Source: Saprospiraceae bacterium
GTDB taxonomy: Bacteria > Bacteroidota > Bacteroidia > Chitinophagales > Saprospiraceae
NCBI GenBank assembly: GCA_028285085.1
Contig: JANQQI010000047.1
Coordinates: 216,864 to 280,863 of the forward strand
DNA: 64,000 nt
Direction: 5' to 3'
Within the stretch, counting starts at the first letter, position 1, and the number at the start of each line of letters is the position of its first letter. The notes beneath the pieces were generated by a model. That model searched no databases. It was not told the origin of the DNA and was given only the letters and a program-made list of their open reading frames with translations. Both the position numbers and the translations under genes were made by a program. Positions 10,143 through 20,068 of the stretch are shown one piece after another.

Positions 10143-10661
10143 TTAAACCTTTTCTAACAATAAATCGCTGTATGAGCACTGCACCAAATCACTGCTTTCT
10201 ACACCAAACAAATCCAGATAGTGTTGGCATTGGGCTTGTAAGCTGTCTAGACTGATGCTATTAGTTTCATCGATGGCTTCAATTTCAATAAAACGGCCAA
10301 GGGTTTTGACTTCGTCAAGATGGAATTTAACGTTATTGATAAAGTAGATTGCGCGTTGTTTGTCAACTACAGTAAGTACTTCCAAGCCGGCACACAGGAC
10401 AGTTTTGAGTTGAGGGTCCGCTACTGTTCGAAATAAATTTACGGCAGAATGTTTAGGCCCGGCCTGATTGGGGCGCTCGTAATGAATTAAGGAATTTTCA
10501 ATTTTACCTTCGCGTAATTTCATCCGTCCGGTCTTGGCCTTGAAGTAGGTATCTACTTGATGATCAATGCCCACAAAACGTGCTTTGCGCTTTTCGAGTA
10601 GTTGCCGAATAGGTTCATGATCACGGCAACGTGCTTTTATTTCAACAATAGAATATGCCAT
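10143..10661 (-). CDS. CYTH-domain protein (class IV adenylate cyclase-like)
   Basis: Protein of 172 residues from the ATG at 10661; the frame is open further upstream to 10730, but that would overlap the mfd start, and the conserved domain begins at MAYSIVEIKARC. The E-x-K signature near the N-terminus, the DTYFKAKTGRMKLREGK segment and a late acidic strand (RFIEIEA) fit the CYTH triphosphate tunnel fold. Family members make cAMP or hydrolyse triphosphates such as thiamine triphosphate or tripolyphosphate, and sequence alone does not decide which. It diverges from mfd with 51 bp between starts and precedes the GHMP kinase gene. Confidence 0.8.
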   Translation of the reverse strand: MAYSIVEIKARCRDHEPIRQLLEKRKARFVGIDHQVDTYFKAKTGRMKLREGKIENSLIHYERPNQAGPKHSAVNLFRTVADPQLKTVLCAGLEVLTVVDKQRAIYFINNVKFHLDEVKTLGRFIEIEAIDETNSISLDSLQAQCQHYLDLFGVESSDLVQCSYSDLLLEKV

Positions 10662-10712
10662 GCGTTGAATATAGGCATCATTCAATAAATAAGAAAGCAT
10701 TATCTTTAGCCC

Positions 10713-13700
10713 GTGGAAAATTTGCAACAATTGCTAGGACTTTATCGAGAAGATGAGCGTACCCAGCAAATCGTGAGTCAGTGGCAAAAAACTTCGGTCA
10801 GCCGTCAACATCTAGAAGGACTGATTGGAGCACAGGAAGCCTTTGTCCTAATCGGAACTTTTTTTGCCGCACCGCGGCCTCATCTCATCATCGCCTCGGA
10901 TAAAGAAGAGGCTGCTTATCTGCAAAATAATCTTGCTAATCTGTTCGACAAGAAGCCCGTTCGCTTCTTCCCGGATTCGTTCAAGCGGCCTTTGCTCTTC
11001 TCGGAATTGAACACTAGTAATGTACTCCAGCGGACGGAGACTATCAATAAAATCACCAGCTCTTCTACAACGGGAGAGATCGTGGTAACTTATCCCGAGG
11101 CACTTTTTGAGAAAGTGGTTGCGCCAAAGGTATTAGAAGAGACCCGGATCGAAATCGTAATGAACGAGCAGCTGGACATTGACTTTCTCATTGAGGTGCT
11201 GGTAGAATATGGTTTTGAACGGGTAGATTTTGTGTACGAGCCAGGCCAGTTCTCAATCCGTGGTGGGATCGTGGATATCTTTTCGTACGGCAATGAATGG
11301 CCTTATCGTGTGGAGTTATTTGATGATGAAGTAGAAAGTATTCGGACTTTTGATCCTACGAGCCAGCTCTCAAAGCAGAAAATTGCGAAAGTAGCAATTG
11401 TACCCAATATCAATACACGATTCAAACAAGATCAAAAAGTGTCAGTGTTTCGAGTCATTAGCACGGATACCATCGTTTGGATCAATGATGTACAAATGCT
11501 TTTGGATAAGTTGCAGCAATGTCTGGAAAAAGCCGAAAAGTTTGCACAATCCATCTCGACAACCGATGAGAGTGAACTGTCAGAGTTGTTTAAAGAACGG
11601 GCGTTTATTCGACCCAATGAGACCATCGACGAATTAGAAGGGCATCATTTGATGGTTTTACGTCCTGGAAATTTTCCAATTCCATTCGATCAAAAAATTG
11701 AATACAAAACCCAACCCCAACCGAGTTTTAATAAGAACTTTAAGCTTCTGATCGAGAATCTGCACGAAAATACATCGGATCAGATCACCAATTATATTTT
11801 TACGGATAACCCCAAGCAAATCGAGCGCTTCTACGCCATCTTTGAGGATCTCGATGCCAAAGTGGAGTTCCATCCGATCGAAAAAGCCATCCATCAAGGT
11901 TTCATCGATCAATCACAGAAGGTGGCCTGTTACACCGATCACCAGATTTTTGAGCGCTTCCACAAGTATCGCCTCAAACGAGGCTTTACCAAAGATATGG
12001 CGATCAACCTACGAATGCTCCGCGAATTGCAAGCGGGAGATTTCGTAACCCACATCGATCATGGCGTAGGACGTTATTCTGGCCTGGAAAAAATCGACAT
12101 CAACGGCCACGTCCAAGAATCAGTGCGTTTGATTTATAAGAATAATGACATTCTCTACGTCAGTATCAACTCTTTACACAAAATCTCCAAATACGTAGGC
12201 AAAGACGGAACGGCACCTAAACTGAATAAGCTTGGATCGGATGCCTGGAAAACGCTCAAGCGACGAACGAAGCGTAAGGTTAAAGATATCGCACAAGGGC
12301 TAATTAAGCTATACGCCAAGCGTCGCGCGACTAAAGGCCATGCTTTTCAGGAAGATGGTTATCTACAGAATGAGCTAGAGGCCTCCTTTATATATGAGGA
12401 TACCCCAGATCAACTGAAGGCCACCAATGATGTGAAGGAGGATATGCAAAAAGAGTATCCGATGGATCGTCTAATTTGCGGTGATGTTGGCTTTGGAAAG
12501 ACTGAGATTGCCGTACGCGCGGCTTTCAAAGCTGTGGTGGGTGGAACTCAGGTAGCGATTTTGGTGCCTACCACCATTCTTGCTTTACAGCATTTCAAAA
12601 CCTTTGGCGAGCGCCTCAAAGAATTTGGCTGTTCGGTGGATTATATCAACCGCTTTCGCACGACGAAGGAGAAAAAGGCGATTTTTGAAAAGCTTAAAGC
12701 AGGAGAATTAGATATCGTGATTGGGACACATGGCCTGCTGAATAAAGATGTTGGCTTCAAAAACCTGGGGTTGTTGGTTATCGATGAAGAGCAGAAATTT
12801 GGTGTTGCTGCCAAGGAAAAATTGCGTAATCTCAAGGTCAACGTCGATACGCTTACGCTGACTGCAACGCCGATTCCACGAACCTTGCAATTCTCATTAA
12901 TGGCTGCTCGTGACTTATCGGTCATTCGCACACCGCCTCCAAACCGTCAACCCATTCACACTGAAACGCGCATTTTCAACGAAGAATTGGTCAAGGATGC
13001 GATTTATTATGAGGTTCATCGTGGTGGGCAGGTCTTTTTCGTGCATAATCGAGTGAAAACGTTGCCGGATATCGCCGCAATGATTAAGCGAATGTGCCCC
13101 GATATTGATGTCGCTATGGCGCACGGCCAAATGGAATCAAAGAATCTGGAAGTTACCTTGCTGGATTTCATTGACCGCCGTTACGATGTGCTTGTGTGTA
13201 CGAATATCATTGAAACGGGCTTAGATATTCCGAATGCGAATACCATTATCATCAATAATGCACATCAGTTTGGCATGAGTGATCTCCACCAATTACGTGG
13301 GCGTGTTGGGCGCTCTAATCGCCGTGCATTTTGCTATTTATTTAGCCCGCCCCTGTCAGTGTTGACCTCTGATGCGCGTAAGCGCTTGAAAACCCTTGAA
13401 GAATTCTCCGAACTGGGAAGTGGATTCAATATTGCTATGCGCGATTTGGACATTCGTGGCGCGGGTAACCTATTGGGAGCCGAACAAAGTGGCTTTATTT
13501 CCGACATTGGTTATGAAACCTACCAGAAGATTCTCGAAGAAGCGATGCAGGAGCTGAAGGAGAACGAATTCCGAGATTTATTCAAAGGCGAATTGGAGAA
13601 AAAAGGCCATCAGTTTGTGCGAGAAGTGCAAGTGGATACAGATGCGGAGATGCATATTCCGGATGATTTTGTAAATAATATTCAGGAACGACTGAGCCTA

Positions 13701-14096
13701 TATACCGAGCTGGATAAAATCGAGAATGAAGCAGCTCTCGAAGCATTTCAAAAACGGCTAGCCGACCGATTTGGCAAAATTCCGAAGCCTGTGATGGCCT
13801 TATTCGATGCTTTGCGCTTACGCTGGACGTGCAAGGTGCTCGGCTTTGAACGACTCATCCTTAAAAGTAGAAAGCTACGTTGCTACTTTATTACCAATCC
13901 TCAATCTCCTTTTTACGAGACGGATTTATTCAAAAGTATTCTGCAATATGTTGCGCTTTACGGTCCCCAAAAAGGTCTGTCTTTTAAGAAATCAAATCAA
14001 CATTTCATTCTTATCCGCGATCAAGTCCCCAATCTAGCTTATGCTGCCAAAGTGCTTGAAGATTTGAAGACGACGGCGATGGAGGCGGTGGTGTAG
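10713..14096 (+). CDS. mfd: Transcription-repair coupling factor Mfd
   Basis: Large SF2 translocase of 1127 residues that removes stalled RNA polymerase and recruits the UvrA excision machinery. I see the UvrB-like N-terminal region (FSIRGGIVDIFSY), the RNA polymerase-interacting CarD-like domain (about 438-500, GDFVTHIDHGVGRY), Walker A GDVGFGKT (about 589), DEEQKFGV (about 690), TLTATPIPRTL, TNIIETGLDIPNANT and QLRGRVGRSNR, followed by a TRCF C-terminal domain. Length is normal and all helicase motifs are intact. The start is GTG at 10713, just before ENLQQLLGLY; no ATG fits. Confidence 0.97.
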   Translation: MENLQQLLGLYREDERTQQIVSQWQKTSVSRQHLEGLIGAQEAFVLIGTFFAAPRPHLIIASDKEEAAYLQNNLANLFDKKPVRFFPDSFKRPLLFSELNTSNVLQRTETINKITSSSTTGEIVVTYPEALFEKVVAPKVLEETRIEIVMNEQLDIDFLIEVLVEYGFERVDFVYEPGQFSIRGGIVDIFSYGNEWPYRVELFDDEVESIRTFDPTSQLSKQKIAKVAIVPNINTRFKQDQKVSVFRVISTDTIVWINDVQMLLDKLQQCLEKAEKFAQSISTTDESELSELFKERAFIRPNETIDELEGHHLMVLRPGNFPIPFDQKIEYKTQPQPSFNKNFKLLIENLHENTSDQITNYIFTDNPKQIERFYAIFEDLDAKVEFHPIEKAIHQGFIDQSQKVACYTDHQIFERFHKYRLKRGFTKDMAINLRMLRELQAGDFVTHIDHGVGRYSGLEKIDINGHVQESVRLIYKNNDILYVSINSLHKISKYVGKDGTAPKLNKLGSDAWKTLKRRTKRKVKDIAQGLIKLYAKRRATKGHAFQEDGYLQNELEASFIYEDTPDQLKATNDVKEDMQKEYPMDRLICGDVGFGKTEIAVRAAFKAVVGGTQVAILVPTTILALQHFKTFGERLKEFGCSVDYINRFRTTKEKKAIFEKLKAGELDIVIGTHGLLNKDVGFKNLGLLVIDEEQKFGVAAKEKLRNLKVNVDTLTLTATPIPRTLQFSLMAARDLSVIRTPPPNRQPIHTETRIFNEELVKDAIYYEVHRGGQVFFVHNRVKTLPDIAAMIKRMCPDIDVAMAHGQMESKNLEVTLLDFIDRRYDVLVCTNIIETGLDIPNANTIIINNAHQFGMSDLHQLRGRVGRSNRRAFCYLFSPPLSVLTSDARKRLKTLEEFSELGSGFNIAMRDLDIRGAGNLLGAEQSGFISDIGYETYQKILEEAMQELKENEFRDLFKGELEKKGHQFVREVQVDTDAEMHIPDDFVNNIQERLSLYTELDKIENEAALEAFQKRLADRFGKIPKPVMALFDALRLRWTCKVLGFERLILKSRKLRCYFITNPQSPFYETDLFKSILQYVALYGPQKGLSFKKSNQHFILIRDQVPNLAYAAKVLEDLKTTAMEAVV

Positions 14097-14166
14097 ATGA
14101 GAAAAGGATAGAGATAATTCGCCTGTGGTTCTGTAATCTCAGAAGTCTTGGATAGAGTAGAGATAC

Positions 14167-14742
14167 TTACCCGCGCCGATCCGGATTATCCTTCAAAAAA
14201 CTCTCCCAGCTTCCGTAGCGTTTATGTTTGGCAAGAGGACCAGAGGATTGATAAAAATGGCAAACAGCGGTAGCCAAGGCATCAGTAGCATCCAGAGCAT
14301 AATCATCGAGCTTCACATTGAGGATACTAGCCAGCATAGCGGCAACCTGTTCTTTAGATGCGTTTCCGTTTCCCGTTACCGATTGCTTGATCTTCTTGGG
14401 TGAGTACTCCGTAATCGTTAGATTTTCAGTCATGCCGGCGGCAATGGCGACACCTTGGGCTCGCCCGAGCTTGAGCATAGATTGTACATTTTTGCCGAAG
14501 AAAGGAGCTTCAATGGCCATTTCGGTAGGTAGGTGCCGTCGAATCAGTGCCTGGATACGTTCAAAAATCATTTTCAATTTATGCTGATGTGTCGGGAGTT
14601 GCTTCATGGTGACTACACCCATTTCGACTAGGTAAATCTTCTTTTTAAAAATTCGGATTAAGGCATATCCAAGGACATTCGTACCGGGGTCAATACCTAA
14701 GATGGTACGTGGTGGTGTAGGTGCTTTCTTCTGCGTTGGCAT
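14167..14742 (-). CDS. ruvC: Crossover junction endodeoxyribonuclease RuvC
   Basis: Holliday junction resolvase of 191 residues. The four catalytic acidic residues are all present: D18 in GIDPGTNVLGYA, E78 in MAIEAPFF, and D151/D154 in ALDATDALATAVCH. The GKNVQSMLKLGRAQGVAIAA helix is characteristic of the family. The product starts with a short basic, proline-rich extension (MPTQKKAPTPP). It is transcribed convergently with mfd, with 70 bp between the stops, and no ruvA or ruvB is nearby. Confidence 0.95.
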   Translation of the reverse strand: MPTQKKAPTPPRTILGIDPGTNVLGYALIRIFKKKIYLVEMGVVTMKQLPTHQHKLKMIFERIQALIRRHLPTEMAIEAPFFGKNVQSMLKLGRAQGVAIAAGMTENLTITEYSPKKIKQSVTGNGNASKEQVAAMLASILNVKLDDYALDATDALATAVCHFYQSSGPLAKHKRYGSWESFLKDNPDRRG

Positions 14743-14898
14743 ACTTCAAAGATAGGAGAATTTCGTATGAAATGGGATTGGAATATGTACCGATCTCTGA
14801 TTGGCTGGCTCAATTTTTTAAATAAAATAACGTTTCTCTAACGCTTTTTTGAACATCGGCTTCGTATAAATAATAGTACATTTAAGTCCGAAATCCAT

Positions 14899-15927
14899 TT
14901 GAATCACAAAACGAGCATACCGACCATCTCCATATTGCCAGTGCCCGGGAAGAGCCGCCTGCTCAATTTTCTGATCAAGGCCGTTTTAGTTGGCTTACTG
15001 ATCTGGGTAATCTATCGGCAAATCTTCACACGTGATCAGGCCGCCGATATTTGGCGCTTATTTGTTGAACAGATTCAACAGCAACCTTTATATATTTTAT
15101 TAATTCCTGCCGCTTTGATGCCCATTAATTGGGCGCTAGAGAGTTTGAAATGGCAAGCCTTAGTACGGATATTCGAACCCCAAAGCTTCCGCCGCGCATA
15201 CCAAACGGTGTTGGCTGGCGTAACCTTCAGTCTGTTTACTCCTAATCGGATTGGAGAATACGGTGGTCGGATCCTCTTTGTACGTGCGGAGAATAATTGG
15301 CGTGCGGTCGTCGCTACCCTAGTAGGGAGCTACGCTCAGCTTTTGGCTTTATTGGGCATTGGAGTATTGGGGCTAACCTATTTTGCGGGATTCTACTTCG
15401 ATTTGGAGCCATTAGTAATTCGAAGCTTTTTGTTCATTGGCTTGACTTTGCTAGGGTTTATGCTCTTTTGCTATTTCAACATTCGGCTAGTGTTGCCCGT
15501 GATCCGCCGACTGCCTTATATTCGCCGTTTTGCTCAGTCGGCCGAAGTCTTGCGCAATTATGATAATAAAACCTTAGGACGTGTCTTAGGTTGGGCGGTC
15601 GCTCGATACTTTGTCTATAGCTTGCAATATTATTTTCTGCTGCATTATTTCGGTATCGAAGTCGATTTAATGAGTGGTTTGAGTGGAATCGCCACCATCT
15701 TTTTACTCCAGACGAGTATTCCTTTACCCCCTGTGATGGGCTTAATTGCTAGAGGTGAATTAGCCCTGTTAATTTGGGGGAATTTCAGCGATCAAGAGTT
15801 GGGGATGTTAGCGGCCACCTTTGTTTTATGGATACTAAACCTCATCGTACCCGCGTTAGTTGGTACGGTATTTATCAGTAATATCAACGTATTAAAAACC
15901 TTAGGATATGAGAAAAAAAGCAGTTAA
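14899..15927 (+). CDS. Flippase-like integral membrane protein (UPF0104 / LPG synthase TM family)
   Basis: Polytopic membrane protein of 342 residues with roughly eight hydrophobic segments and the family landmarks ALESLKWQAL, FSLFTPNRIGEYGGR and LLQTSIPLPPVMGLIARGE. This family includes the membrane part of lysylphosphatidylglycerol synthase and proposed lipid flippases; no synthase domain is attached here, so a transport or lipid-handling role is inferred. TTG at 14899 is the only good start before the first hydrophobic stretch. Its last 20 bases overlap the start of the next gene, suggesting translational coupling. Confidence 0.8.
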   Translation: MNHKTSIPTISILPVPGKSRLLNFLIKAVLVGLLIWVIYRQIFTRDQAADIWRLFVEQIQQQPLYILLIPAALMPINWALESLKWQALVRIFEPQSFRRAYQTVLAGVTFSLFTPNRIGEYGGRILFVRAENNWRAVVATLVGSYAQLLALLGIGVLGLTYFAGFYFDLEPLVIRSFLFIGLTLLGFMLFCYFNIRLVLPVIRRLPYIRRFAQSAEVLRNYDNKTLGRVLGWAVARYFVYSLQYYFLLHYFGIEVDLMSGLSGIATIFLLQTSIPLPPVMGLIARGELALLIWGNFSDQELGMLAATFVLWILNLIVPALVGTVFISNINVLKTLGYEKKSS

Positions 15928-16774
15928 GTGGAGCCTGTTAAGTGGCATTTTTGCTTTTATGGCCTTGTCCTTTACGGCTCCTGAGCCATTATCACTCGAT
16001 GTTTTCCCAACCTCAGAGGAGGATCTTGGTCAACATTGTTACATTGACAATACCACCTTTCAGGTTGGAGAAGAAATTACTTACAAATTGTATTACCATT
16101 GGGGCTTGATCTGGTTGGCCGCCGGCGAAGTGGTTTTTAAGGTAGGCGAAAAAGATGGCCAATTGCATCTTTCGGCTACCGGTCGGACTTATAAAAGCTA
16201 CGAGTGGTTTTTTAAAGTCCGTGATCAGTATGATTCCTACATCGATCCCGAAACCTTGTTACCTAGCACGTCTATTCGTAACGTTCGGGAAGGTAAGTAC
16301 CGATTGTACGATAAAGTGACTTTTGATCAAGATCAGAACAAGGCTGTTTCAGTACGCGGCAAAAGTGTGGATCAAACACGCCGTCGAGAATACGATATCG
16401 ATGGGTGTATGCACGATGTGCTCTCCATTATTTACTACGCACGCAATTTGAATTTTACGCATTACGATGTAGGACAAAAATTTCCTGTGAAAATCTTTAT
16501 GGATAAAGAAGTTTGGCCACTGGAAGTCTCCTATAAAGGCAAAGAGGAGCGAAAGAAAATCAAAGGTAAAGGCCGATATAAAACCATTAAGTTCAGTCCA
16601 GAAGTGATTGAAGGAACGGTTTTCAAAAAAGGAACGGAGATGAATGTTTGGGTAAGCGATGATCAAAATCGCATCCCTTTGCTGATTGAGTCACCGGTAT
16701 CTGTGGGTTCAGTAAAAGCCGTTTTGAAAGGCTACAAGAATTTACGACACGAGATGACGGCCAAAGTAAAGTAA
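15908..16774 (+). CDS. DUF3108 domain-containing exported protein
   Basis: Protein of 288 residues with an N-terminal signal peptide (AVKWSLLSGIFAFMALSFTA), then a beta-rich DUF3108 domain recognisable from FQVGEEITYKLYYHWGLIWLAAGEV and VREGKYRLYDKVTFD. DUF3108 proteins are periplasmic or outer-membrane-associated and of unknown function. The ATG at 15908 lies inside the previous gene, a 20-base overlap, which ties this protein to the flippase-like membrane protein; a joint envelope-lipid role is inference. Confidence 0.8.
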   Translation: MRKKAVKWSLLSGIFAFMALSFTAPEPLSLDVFPTSEEDLGQHCYIDNTTFQVGEEITYKLYYHWGLIWLAAGEVVFKVGEKDGQLHLSATGRTYKSYEWFFKVRDQYDSYIDPETLLPSTSIRNVREGKYRLYDKVTFDQDQNKAVSVRGKSVDQTRRREYDIDGCMHDVLSIIYYARNLNFTHYDVGQKFPVKIFMDKEVWPLEVSYKGKEERKKIKGKGRYKTIKFSPEVIEGTVFKKGTEMNVWVSDDQNRIPLLIESPVSVGSVKAVLKGYKNLRHEMTAKVK

Positions 16775-17361
16775 TCTACTGCCAGCTGTCTGATAAAAAT
16801 ACTCCTTACAATTACAATCGGGCCGTGGGAAGGTATTTCTCGCGGCTCGCTTCTTTTAGGAAGAGATATGTGTTCTAAGATTCACTTTTGGATTATTTCA
16901 GGAACAGGTTAGCTGAATTTTGGAAAATGCACGTAGAATGGGCTTTGGGGTGGGACCCACCCGCTGTCCGCCGCCGCCGACCCAGCAGGTCGCAAGTTGA
17001 GGTAGACCTATAGCTCTCCAGTCTTTACCGGAGATGACTTATGGTAAAAAGGCAACGCTAATCTATTTTGGCCAAAAGAAAATGAGGGCGTCACTATCTA
17101 TAGATTCCGGAGACGGACAAATTCCATAAATCAGGCTAAGAAATTATCTGATTTACCTATTTTTTGTCTTCTATGCGACATTTTGAAAAGACGGAGTAGC
17201 TACTAGAGGTGTATAAAGTATCATTTAAAGGCATTTCCTGCAGGCTGCAAAAAGAGGGTACTTTAAAACACAAAATTCATTTGACGGGAAAAGATGCTTT
17301 TCTGTCTCCTTTTTGTGCCTTCGCGGGGAAGAAGAATTATTTTTACAAAAACCAGAAAATC
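16775..17361. other. Non-coding gap of 587 bp, no recognised gene
   Basis: No convincing gene. An open frame runs in from 17209 upstream of the DUF4230 gene, but its residues look unrelated to a protein N-terminus. The stretch near 16948-17000 is unusually GC-rich and holds a perfect 7-bp inverted repeat with a single central base (16948-16962) next to a CCG run. No promoter motif stands out. Confidence 0.5.
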
Positions 17362-17973
17362 ATGGGCCGAAAAATATTGATTGGGCTGGGAATCCTGACA
17401 CTTCTCATTGGTGTTTTTTACGGGACACGGGCATATTATTCCTGGAATGATGTGACGTCAAGGGAACAGTCACAGGTTCTGGTGGAGAGTATTCGAAAGG
17501 TGGCCAAACTCGTGACCGTTGAGGGGCAATTTTCGGAGATTTACACTTATGAAGATTACTGGAAATATGATTATGGTCCCTTTCGAAAGAAAGCTTTAAT
17601 CCGTATCAAAGCCCGGGTGTCGGTCGGCTACGACCTTACCCAGATGTCTATCGAAGCTATCCCCGAGCAGAAAAAAGTAATCATTAGCGACTTACCCGAT
17701 CCAACAATTATGTCTATTGATCACGACTTGGACTATTACGATATTACCGAAGGGACCTTCAATTCGTTTTCAAAGGATGATTACAATCGTATGAATCAAA
17801 ACGCTAAGGATAAGATCCGCGAACAGGCGGTGGGTAGCGATTTGTTCTTAGCGGCCGAAGAGCAAAGCAATAGCATGCTTGAGATGGTACGCTTTATGGT
17901 GGAAGGCATCGGCTGGACCCTTGAATTTGAACCACGTACCGTGCCGGTGACCGATAATCCTTTACAAAACTAG
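17362..17973 (+). CDS. DUF4230 domain-containing membrane-anchored protein
   Basis: Protein of 203 residues from the ATG at 17362. An uncleaved hydrophobic anchor (ILIGLGILTLLIGVFYG) is followed by a DUF4230 domain, with a predicted export-side body carrying KLVTVEGQFSEIYTYEDYW, KALIRIKARVSVGYDL and the acidic DLPDPTIMSIDHDLDYYD. DUF4230 has no established function. The frame extends 51 codons upstream without good coding character, so the longer start is rejected. The stop is 2 bp before the rhodanese gene, implying one transcript. Confidence 0.8.
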   Translation: MGRKILIGLGILTLLIGVFYGTRAYYSWNDVTSREQSQVLVESIRKVAKLVTVEGQFSEIYTYEDYWKYDYGPFRKKALIRIKARVSVGYDLTQMSIEAIPEQKKVIISDLPDPTIMSIDHDLDYYDITEGTFNSFSKDDYNRMNQNAKDKIREQAVGSDLFLAAEEQSNSMLEMVRFMVEGIGWTLEFEPRTVPVTDNPLQN

Positions 17974-17975
17974 CC

Positions 17976-18272
17976 ATGATGAAGCATCTTACATTCACAG
18001 AGCTACAGCAATGGCAAACTGAAGGTCGAAACTTTCAACTCATCGATGTCCGGGAACGAAGCGAGCATGAGCACTTTAATATTGGTGGATTATTGATCCC
18101 GTTGAATGTGGTCACTCGCCACATCGATCAATTGCAACTTGATCGTCCGATCGTCTTCTACTGCAAGCGAGGGATCCGTAGCCAAATTGCCATTCAACGC
18201 CTAATGCCTCGCTTTCCCCAGGCGGATTTCTACAATCTTCAGGACGGTATCCTACCTTTAACAAAGCTTTAA
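17976..18272 (+). CDS. Single-domain rhodanese-like sulfurtransferase
   Basis: Protein of 98 residues, one rhodanese domain. It has the CH2A-type strand LIDVRERSEHEHFNIGG and the active-site loop CKRGIR with catalytic C63, so it should be competent to carry persulfide sulfur. The acceptor is unknown. It begins 2 bp after the DUF4230 gene and contains no signal peptide, so it probably acts in the cytoplasm. Confidence 0.9.
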   Translation: MMKHLTFTELQQWQTEGRNFQLIDVRERSEHEHFNIGGLLIPLNVVTRHIDQLQLDRPIVFYCKRGIRSQIAIQRLMPRFPQADFYNLQDGILPLTKL

Positions 18273-18452
18273 CCAAGCTTAAAACCCACTTTTCTTCTAC
18301 AGTATTTCTTTGCTTTGGTGCGCTTTAACCATAGTTAATTTCCGCTCCGGAACCTCTACAAACCGACAGGCGTGTAAATTAAAACAGAGTGATAACTTGG
18401 AATTACATTAAAAAAACTATTTTTAGTGGTCTTTTAACCTAAGAAAACAAGT

Positions 18453-20018
18453 ATGAATACAGCGGGACTTAAACCACAGCCCACCCTTTTTGGCCATCCT
18501 ATTGGCCTTTTTATTCTCTTTATGACGGAAATGTGGGAGCGCTTTTCCTATTACGGGATGCGCGCCATCTTAGTCCTTTATCTGGTCGCTCAGACCTCCG
18601 GTGATAATCCGGGCTACGGCTGGGACGATATTGAAGCCTATGCACTTTATGGCTGGTATACGATGTTTGTTTATGTGGCATCGATTCCGGGGGGGATTTT
18701 AGCGGATCGGTTCATCGGGCAGAAAAAATCGGTGATGGTCGGTGGTTTGTTGCTCTGTGCGGGACACGGTGTATTGGCAATCGATGCGCTCTGGGCTTTT
18801 TATGCAGGCTTGATTTTAATTGTGCTCGGAGTTGGTGCTCTGAAACCCAATATTTCAACCATGGTCGGTGGTCTTTACGGTGAAGGTGACAAGCGCCGAG
18901 ACATGGGATTCTATATCTTTTACATGGGAATTAACCTTGGTGCCGCCGCCGCTGCACTGATTGTAGGTTATGTGGGCCAGGAAATTGGCTGGCATTATGG
19001 TTTTGGTCTGGCAGGTATCGGGATGGCGATTGGGCAATTGACCTATTTTTTGGGGCAGAAATATCTTGAAGGCGTAGGAGATTTGGTCGTTGAAGAAAAA
19101 ACGAAGTCGGAGAATCGGCCCAATCTCATTGGAGATATATTTAAACGAACGAATTCAATTATTGGCTTTTCCTTGACTTTAGCGATTGGGGTAGCCGTTT
19201 TTATCTGGGGTAGCTGGTCATATGGTGCGTTAATTATGGCGCTTTCTATTGCCGTAGGTGTGGGGATTGTCGTTTACAATGATGGCGATCAGGTCGAGCG
19301 TGATCGAATCTTGGTGACCTATTTATCTTTCTTAATCATCATTGTGTTTTGGGGCGCATTCGAGCAAGCGGGTGGCCTTTTGAATGTTTATGCGGATACG
19401 AAAACAGATTTGATGTTAGGCAGCTTTGCTGTTCCCGCCAGTTGGTTTCAATCGGTGAATGCCATTTTCATTCTGGTTTTTGCGACATTGGTTGGATCTT
19501 TCTGGATTTGGTGGCAGAACCGCGGCCGTGAGTCTTCTTCTCTTTTTAAAATGGCCATCGGGGTGATTATCATGGGATGGGGATTCTTCTTTATGACGAA
19601 GGCCAGTACAGAGGTTGTCATTGATCCTACCACTAAGGAAGTACTACAAAAGTCAAGTATGCTTTGGCTAGTCTTAGCCTATTTATTTCATACACTTGGG
19701 GAGCTTTGTGCGTCTCCAGTGGCTTTGTCATTTATCACCAAGCTGGCTCCGGCACGTTGGATGGCTTTCATGATGGGCGCTTATTTTGCCGCTACCGGGC
19801 TTGGTAATAAAGTAGCCGGTGCACTGGGAGAATGGTCAACTTCTTTGGGAGAATTTACCATTTTCACCGGTATTGCCGTTTTCTGTACCATTTTTGGCAT
19901 TCTGGTCATTGCTATCTTGAAACCGCTCAAACGTTTGACACACAATGCGGAGAAAATCAAGGGTGACAAAGAAGAATCCGAAGGTTTCGAAATGGCCGAC
20001 CCAACTTTACACGATTAA
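18453..20018 (+). CDS. POT/PTR2-family proton-dependent oligopeptide transporter (copy 1)
   Basis: MFS transporter of 521 residues with about 12-14 membrane segments. The proton-coupling signature MTEMWERFSYYGMRA sits in the first helix, and the PTR2 motif region GGILADRFIGQKKSVMVGG plus FYMGINLGAAAA follow. Family members import di- and tripeptides with protons. The second copy 50 bp downstream shares the same motifs, so this is a tandem duplication that has since diverged. ATG at 18453. Confidence 0.93.
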   Translation: MNTAGLKPQPTLFGHPIGLFILFMTEMWERFSYYGMRAILVLYLVAQTSGDNPGYGWDDIEAYALYGWYTMFVYVASIPGGILADRFIGQKKSVMVGGLLLCAGHGVLAIDALWAFYAGLILIVLGVGALKPNISTMVGGLYGEGDKRRDMGFYIFYMGINLGAAAAALIVGYVGQEIGWHYGFGLAGIGMAIGQLTYFLGQKYLEGVGDLVVEEKTKSENRPNLIGDIFKRTNSIIGFSLTLAIGVAVFIWGSWSYGALIMALSIAVGVGIVVYNDGDQVERDRILVTYLSFLIIIVFWGAFEQAGGLLNVYADTKTDLMLGSFAVPASWFQSVNAIFILVFATLVGSFWIWWQNRGRESSSLFKMAIGVIIMGWGFFFMTKASTEVVIDPTTKEVLQKSSMLWLVLAYLFHTLGELCASPVALSFITKLAPARWMAFMMGAYFAATGLGNKVAGALGEWSTSLGEFTIFTGIAVFCTIFGILVIAILKPLKRLTHNAEKIKGDKEESEGFEMADPTLHD

Positions 20019-20068
20019 TCTTTTTCAACAAAACGAATCAACCATATTCAAAATCAAATTAGACTTTA

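Noticed and set aside
14747..14754. A TATCTTTG match upstream of ruvC on the minus strand
   Set aside because: It ends 5 bases before the start codon, so transcription would begin inside the gene, and there is no -33 TTG.
17209..17361. Upstream extension of the DUF4230 protein
   Set aside because: Its residues are unlike a protein N-terminus, and the ATG at 17362 opens a proper membrane anchor.
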